From SZUA-152 sp964401355 (lineage in GTDB: Bacteria; Pseudomonadota; Gammaproteobacteria; SZUA-152): a DNA stretch of 18,118 nt. Below the pieces are notes generated by a model. It was not told the origin of the DNA, did not search any database, and saw nothing but the letters and a program-made list of their open reading frames with translations. The stretch's first letter is position 1; each line of letters begins with the position of its first letter. A program made the position numbers and the translations under genes. Below are positions 13,866 to 18,118 of the stretch, piece after piece. The DNA lies in NCBI GenBank assembly GCA_964401355.1, contig CAYNYJ010000062.1:1-18118 (forward strand), written 5' to 3'.

Positions 13866-16856
13866 GTGGTTCCAGACGTCACCAAGCTCGAAGCCGAAAC
13901 CCGCGAAGAGATTGATCAAAAACTTATCGCTGCCGGTTGGGTAATCCAGGACAAAAAACGCCTCAATCTTTTTGAGTCGCTGGGCGTTGCCGTCCGTGAA
14001 ATGGACACCGACACTGGCCCTGCCGATTACATGCTGTTTATCGATGGCAAGGCCTGCGGCATTATCGAAGCAAAACGTGAAGGCACTGACCTTGGTGGCG
14101 TAGCCGAACAGTCAGGCCGTTATGCCACCTCTCAAACTAAACACACCGAACGCTGGGTGTCAGAAGACCAGCCGCTGCCGTTCCTATACGAAGCCACCAA
14201 TCACGAAATAAGGTTCCGTGATGAACGCGACCCACATCCACGCTCACGTTTTGTGTTTCACTTTCATAAACCCGAAACACTCAAAGCCTGGTTAGAAGAG
14301 GGCGACACATTAAGAGCCCGTTTACAAAACGACTTACCCGAGCTCGACACCAAGCCATTACGCCTTTGCCAAATTGACGCCATCATCGGCATCGAAGAAT
14401 CCCTCAAAGCCGCCAAACCCCGCGCACTACTACAAATGGCCACCGGTTCGGGCAAAACTTATGCCGCCGTCACTGAAGTCTACCGCCTGGCCAAGTTCGC
14501 CAAGGTCAAACGTGTCCTGTTCCTGGTTGACCGTGGCAACCTCGCCACCAATGCCAAGGATGAATTTGAACAATTCGTCATCCCCCACGATGGCCGCAAA
14601 TTCACCCAACACTACAACGTCAACATCCTCGGCCGCGCCGGCATCCCCGACGCCACCAAAGTCACCATCTCCACCATCCAGCGAATGTATTCCCAACTCA
14701 CTAACCAAGAGCTGGATGACGAAGCCGACGAACACTCAGGATTTGAAATAGAAGGCAGCGTGATCAATAAAGAACCCCGGCCCGTCAGCTACAACCCTGA
14801 CATCCCCATCGAAGCCTTTGATGTCATCATCATCGACGAATGCCACCGTTCCATCTACAACCTCTGGCGTCAGGTGCTGGAATACTTTGATGCCTTCCTC
14901 ATTGGCCTTACCGCTACACCTACCAAAAAAACCATCGGCTTTTTTAATCAAAACCTCGTCTCCGAATACACCCATGAAGATGCCGTGGTCGACAAGGTCA
15001 ATGTAGGCTACGACATCTACCGTATCAAAACGGAAATGACAGAGAAGGGAAATCTTATCGATGCGGGTACAACAGTAGAAATCCGCGACCGCCTCACCAA
15101 ACAAAAACGCCTCGAAGTACTCGACCAGGATCAAGAATGGCTCGCCAAACAACTCGACCGCAGCGTTCTGGCCCCCAACCAAATTCGCACCGTCATCCAG
15201 GCCTTCAAAGATAAATGCCTACCAGAATGCTTTCCCGAACGTCTATGGAGTAAACCCCCTCTCCCTCAGGGAGAGGGCGGGGGTGAGGGGACACAAACTT
15301 CGACAATGACCTGGGTCCCCAAAACCCTTGTCTTCGCCAAAGACGACGACCACTGTGACCGCATCGTCGATGCCGTGCGCGAAGTCTTCGATGAAGGCAA
15401 CGCCTTCTGTAAAAAAATCACCTACAAAGTTGGCAAAAAAACCGCCGAAGAATCCATCAAAGCCTTCCGCACCGATCCGCAATTCCGCATCGCTGTCAGC
15501 GTCGACATGATCGCCACCGGCACCGACATTCGGCCCCTGGAATGCGTCATGTTCATGCGCGATGTCAAAAGCCAGTCCTACTACGAACAAATGAAAGGCC
15601 GCGGCACCCGAATCATCAGCCGTGACGAACTGCACAAAGTCACCCCCGATGCCCCCGGCAAAAGCCGCTTTGTCCTGGTCGATTGCGTCGGCGTTACCGA
15701 AACCGACAAAACCGAAACCAAATCACTGGAAACCAAACCCAGCGTCTCCACCGCCAAACTCATGGAACAAGTCGCCAGAGGCGACCGTCACTCCGAAACG
15801 CTGCGCGCCCTCGGCAACCGCATGATCCGCCTCGACCTAAAACTCAACGAGCAACAACGCAAACGCGTCAATGATTTACTCTCTCAAAGCATGAGCGAAA
15901 TACAAGACCCCCTCCCCCTTGAGGGAGAGAGCAACAAATCTACCCCCTCTCCCCTGGCGGGAGAGGGCTGGGGTGAGGGGGATTTACTCCCACCAACAAC
16001 ATTAACCGCCATAGCTTCCAATCTCATTCACTCAACAAATGAAGAGCACTTGGTAAAAGATGCGCAAACACAAGTTGGAAAAGAAGAAGTAACCGAACAA
16101 GAAATCCAAAAAGCCTTCAAACCAAAAGCCGACATCCTAATCAAACCCTTCCACAACCCAGACCTGCGCGAACTCATCGAAGAATTGCGCAAAGACACCG
16201 ACCAACTCATCGACGACAGCGCCGATGAGTTGGTCGCCGCCGGTTACGACGAAGAAAAAGCTGAAGTCCTAATCCAAAATTGGCAGCGATTTATTCAAGA
16301 CCACAAAAACGAACTCGACGCCATCCAGCTCATCTACCAGCAGCCCTACCAAAAGCGCCACCTGAGTTACGAACAAATCGAAAAATTAGCAGAAGAAATA
16401 AAACAACCACCGTATAATCTCGCGCCCATAGAAGTATGGAAAGCCTATGAGAAATTGGAAAGAAACAAAGTCAAAGGCGTGCCACCCAAAGAACTGTTGA
16501 CCAACATCGTCAGCCTCATTCGTTTTTCCACCGGCTTAAGTGACGTGCTCGAACCCTTTACCGAGCTCGTTAACAACCGCTTTGACAACTGGCTAAAACA
16601 ACAAAACCAATTACCCCCTCTCCCTCAGGGAGAGGGTAGGGGTGAGGGTGGTGTTAAGGATGAAAAGTTCACCCCAGACCAACTCGCCTGGCTTAACAAA
16701 ATAAAAGACCAAATCGCCCAAAATGCCGAAATGACAGAAGAAGACTTTAACTACATCCCCTTTAACCAGGAGGGTGGGTTGTTAAAGGCGAGGGAGCTAT
16801 TTGGTAAAGAATTAGAACCATTAATTAGTGAATTGAACGGATACTTGATTGCATGA
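13866..16856 (+). CDS. hsdR: type I restriction enzyme R subunit with in-frame repeat insertions, 996 aa
   Basis: The R subunit translocates and cuts unmodified DNA in the HsdR2M2S complex. Nuclease PD-(D/E)xK residues: D54 in GPADYMLF and E68-x-K70 in IIEAK. Helicase motifs: Walker A ATGSGKT (192-198), DECH (324-327), LTATPTK (348-354), and QMKGRGTR (575-582). The EcoEI-type C-terminal domain follows (about 710-996). Translation starts at GTG 13866; an AGGGA lies about 10 bp upstream. Three stretches rich in Pro, Gly and Glu, at 464-475, 681-705 and 917-928, are in-frame palindromic repeat insertions in linkers between domains, which accounts in part for the length. Codons favour C-ending forms, unlike the AT-rich STAND gene. 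The stop overlaps hsdS by 4 bp. No hsdM precedes it. Confidence 0.95.
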   Translation: MVPDVTKLEAETREEIDQKLIAAGWVIQDKKRLNLFESLGVAVREMDTDTGPADYMLFIDGKACGIIEAKREGTDLGGVAEQSGRYATSQTKHTERWVSEDQPLPFLYEATNHEIRFRDERDPHPRSRFVFHFHKPETLKAWLEEGDTLRARLQNDLPELDTKPLRLCQIDAIIGIEESLKAAKPRALLQMATGSGKTYAAVTEVYRLAKFAKVKRVLFLVDRGNLATNAKDEFEQFVIPHDGRKFTQHYNVNILGRAGIPDATKVTISTIQRMYSQLTNQELDDEADEHSGFEIEGSVINKEPRPVSYNPDIPIEAFDVIIIDECHRSIYNLWRQVLEYFDAFLIGLTATPTKKTIGFFNQNLVSEYTHEDAVVDKVNVGYDIYRIKTEMTEKGNLIDAGTTVEIRDRLTKQKRLEVLDQDQEWLAKQLDRSVLAPNQIRTVIQAFKDKCLPECFPERLWSKPPLPQGEGGGEGTQTSTMTWVPKTLVFAKDDDHCDRIVDAVREVFDEGNAFCKKITYKVGKKTAEESIKAFRTDPQFRIAVSVDMIATGTDIRPLECVMFMRDVKSQSYYEQMKGRGTRIISRDELHKVTPDAPGKSRFVLVDCVGVTETDKTETKSLETKPSVSTAKLMEQVARGDRHSETLRALGNRMIRLDLKLNEQQRKRVNDLLSQSMSEIQDPLPLEGESNKSTPSPLAGEGWGEGDLLPPTTLTAIASNLIHSTNEEHLVKDAQTQVGKEEVTEQEIQKAFKPKADILIKPFHNPDLRELIEELRKDTDQLIDDSADELVAAGYDEEKAEVLIQNWQRFIQDHKNELDAIQLIYQQPYQKRHLSYEQIEKLAEEIKQPPYNLAPIEVWKAYEKLERNKVKGVPPKELLTNIVSLIRFSTGLSDVLEPFTELVNNRFDNWLKQQNQLPPLPQGEGRGEGGVKDEKFTPDQLAWLNKIKDQIAQNAEMTEEDFNYIPFNQEGGLLKARELFGKELEPLISELNGYLIA
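15255..15290 (+). repeat. palindromic GC-rich repeat, copy 1 within hsdR
   Basis: CCCCTCTCCCTCAGGGAGAG core followed by GGGCGGGGGTGAGGGG. It encodes PPLPQGEGGGEG in frame at residues 464-475, between the two helicase lobes. The core is an inverted repeat that can fold (CTCTCCCT with AGGGAGAG). Confidence 0.85.
15908..15980 (+). repeat. palindromic GC-rich repeat, double copy within hsdR
   Basis: A partial copy (15908-15932) and a fuller one (15943-15980, CCCCCTCTCCCCTGGCGGGA followed by a GAGGGCTGGGGTGAGGGG end) are separated by ten bases. In frame they encode DPLPLEGES and PSPLAGEGWGEG at about residues 681-705, between the helicase motor and the C-terminal domain. Confidence 0.82.
16614..16648 (+). 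repeat. palindromic GC-rich repeat, copy 3 within hsdR
   Basis: Very similar to the copy at 15255-15290, with TAGGGG in place of CGGGGG. It encodes PPLPQGEGRGEG in frame at residues 917-928, inside the C-terminal domain. Confidence 0.85.
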
Positions 16857-18085
16857 GTGCAGTACTAGAAAAATTAAATGAATTGCCCTATGGCTGGGAA
16901 CGGATGGCTATTGAAGATATTGCAGAAGTTAATCCGCGGGTTAACAAGTCAGAGATATCGGATGACTTGCTTGTTTCATTTGTACGAATGCCTGCCGTAG
17001 AGGCAGAGAGTGGCGTCATTGATGTAAGCAAAGAAAGACCATTTTCAGAAGTCAAAAAAGGTTTCACGCCATTTATAGAAGGTGATGTACTTTTCGCAAA
17101 GATCACACCTTGTATGGAAAATGGCAAAATGGCAGTTGTACCAAAGGTAAAGAATGGTTATGGCTTTGGATCAACAGAATTTCATGTGCTGCGCCCAAAA
17201 GAGGGAATTGAATCTAAATATATCTACTACTTTGTTTCTAGCAGAAATTTCAGAGGTGTTGCGCAACACAACATGTCTGGTGCGGTTGGTCAGAAGCGTG
17301 TGCCGACAAACTATTTAAAACAGCACTTAATTCCAGTAGCACCACCCGAACAACAAAAACGCATCGTCGCCAAAATCGAAGAACTCTTCTCCCATATCGA
17401 CGCGGGTATCGAAGCCCTAAAAAAATCCAAACAACTTCTTAAACAATACCGCCAATCCGTCCTCAAATCCGCCGTCACTGGCGAGCTAACGAAAGAATGG
17501 CGCGAAGCAAACAAAGCTAAGTTGGAGCCCGCCCCCCAACTACTCAAATGCATCCTAAAAGAACGCCGCCAAAAATGGGAAGAACAACAACTCGAACAAT
17601 TCAAAGCCAAAGGAAAGTTGCTCAAGGATGATAAGTGGAAGGGAAAATATAAAGAACTTAATCCGATATTATCTGAGGAATTAAAAAATTTACCTGACCT
17701 GCCGGAAGCTTGGGTGTATACAAGATTAGGTAATCTTATTGATGATCCTAAATACGGTACTTCAAAAAAATGTAGCTATGATGTTGATGGTAAGGGCGTG
17801 TTACGAATCCCAAACATCGGTAATGGTGAAGTAGAGCTAGAAAACATGAAATATGCTTTGTTTAATGATGCAGAAAATGCTGCTTATGAATTAAATAAAG
17901 GTGATGTTTTAACAATCCGCTCTAATGGTAGTCCAAGTCTTGTGGGGAAATGCGCTCTTATTAGAGAGTGTGATATTAAATATTTATATGCTGGCTATTT
18001 GATCCGACTCAGGCCTAACCAAAATATCGCTTCAGGTTTGTACTTGATTAATTCATTAAATTCTATCGTGAATTCAATTCGCTAG
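16853..18085 (+). CDS. hsdS: type I restriction specificity subunit, probably frameshifted near its end
   Basis: It sets the DNA recognition sequence of the restriction and methylation complex. The first target-recognition domain is at about residues 12-162. The central conserved helical region is at 163-220 (APPEQQKRIVAKIEELFSHI, ALKKSKQLLKQYRQSVLKSA, VTGELTKEWRE), then a charged linker to about 280. The second recognition domain begins at LPEAWVYTRLGNL (284-296), with IPNIGNG, GDVLTIRSNGS and YAGYLIRLRP. It stops at residue 410, before the second conserved helix expected in HsdS. The +1 frame after 18080 continues ASATGGLIPKNT, as if the frame had shifted. Base and codon use of both recognition domains is AT-rich, whereas the central region matches hsdR. 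The ATG overlaps hsdR by 4 bp. Confidence 0.85.
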   Translation: MSAVLEKLNELPYGWERMAIEDIAEVNPRVNKSEISDDLLVSFVRMPAVEAESGVIDVSKERPFSEVKKGFTPFIEGDVLFAKITPCMENGKMAVVPKVKNGYGFGSTEFHVLRPKEGIESKYIYYFVSSRNFRGVAQHNMSGAVGQKRVPTNYLKQHLIPVAPPEQQKRIVAKIEELFSHIDAGIEALKKSKQLLKQYRQSVLKSAVTGELTKEWREANKAKLEPAPQLLKCILKERRQKWEEQQLEQFKAKGKLLKDDKWKGKYKELNPILSEELKNLPDLPEAWVYTRLGNLIDDPKYGTSKKCSYDVDGKGVLRIPNIGNGEVELENMKYALFNDAENAAYELNKGDVLTIRSNGSPSLVGKCALIRECDIKYLYAGYLIRLRPNQNIASGLYLINSLNSIVNSIR

Positions 18086-18118
18086 TGCAACAGGTGGGTT
18101 GATTCCGAAAAATACCTG

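Larger units (their letters stand above)
12631..18118. mobile_element. second integrative element, partial, carrying a type I restriction system
   Basis: It starts at the att copy at 12572-12630 and runs off the window. It has its own integrase gene 210 bp from att, of a different subfamily from the first. It has its own repeated words TGGCAC at the same offset from the tRNA end (about 55 bp), and cargo (hsdR, hsdS) of a very different codon style. The right att copy would be outside the window, so the extent is not proven. The alternative is a decayed chromosomal island that kept its integrase. Confidence 0.6.

Noticed and set aside
14374..15635. Long ORFs on both strands overlapping hsdR
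   Set aside because: They are shadows caused by the GC-rich codon bias of hsdR, lack ribosome-binding sites and give low-complexity Ser/Pro- or Asp/Val-rich proteins.
15255..16648. CRISPR-like array or terminators inside hsdR
   Set aside because: The repeats are far apart with unequal intervals, keep the hsdR frame and are palindromic, so they are dispersed repeat insertions, not CRISPR repeats or transcription ends.

Overview
The window looks like the chromosome of a gammaproteobacterium. The closest recognisable housekeeping protein is a Bax inhibitor-1/YccA membrane protein very like E. coli YccA, and the tRNA-Ser(UGA) gene has an encoded CCA end. I cannot name the genus. Bases 1 to about 3100 read as core chromosome: two conserved-type proteins of unknown function facing away from each other (79-1179 minus, 1403-1996 plus), a shared hairpin terminator, yccA on the minus strand, then the tRNA gene.

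The 3' half of that tRNA gene is an integration hotspot. A 59-bp exact copy of its 3' part (3045-3103) recurs at 12572-12630 and brackets a compact integrative element of about 9.5 kb. This element holds a tyrosine integrase (3181-4338 minus), an overlapping zinc-finger protein of unknown function (4335-5288 minus), a divergent control region, an excisionase-like HTH protein (5442-5627), a small replication- or regulator-like protein (5664-6074) followed by palindromic GGGGCA repeats, an unrecognised basic protein (6334-6963), a 1296-residue hydrolase-STAND protein (7132-11022), an 86-bp inverted-repeat element, and a PIN-domain toxin/HTH antitoxin pair (11211-12246 minus). No capsid, terminase or conjugation genes are seen. 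The main cargo is probably anti-phage defence, with the toxin-antitoxin pair perhaps helping to keep the element in place.

Immediately beyond the second att copy lies a different tyrosine integrase (12840-13814 plus), with its own repeats at almost the same distance from the tRNA end as those of the first element. This suggests a second element stacked in tandem at the same tRNA. Its cargo is a type I restriction system: hsdR (13866-16856) overlaps hsdS (16853-18085) by 4 bp. hsdM is not in the window and should lie just downstream. hsdR carries in-frame copies of a palindromic GC-rich repeat at three sites between domains. hsdS is a base-composition mosaic and seems to be frameshifted near its end.

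The most interesting object is the hydrolase-STAND protein. A serine hydrolase with a GHSLGG nucleophile motif is joined to a STAND-type NTPase and a long, probably helical C-terminal region. This is the layout of an NLR-like immune sensor with a hydrolase effector. Its defence role is inferred from domain layout and context.
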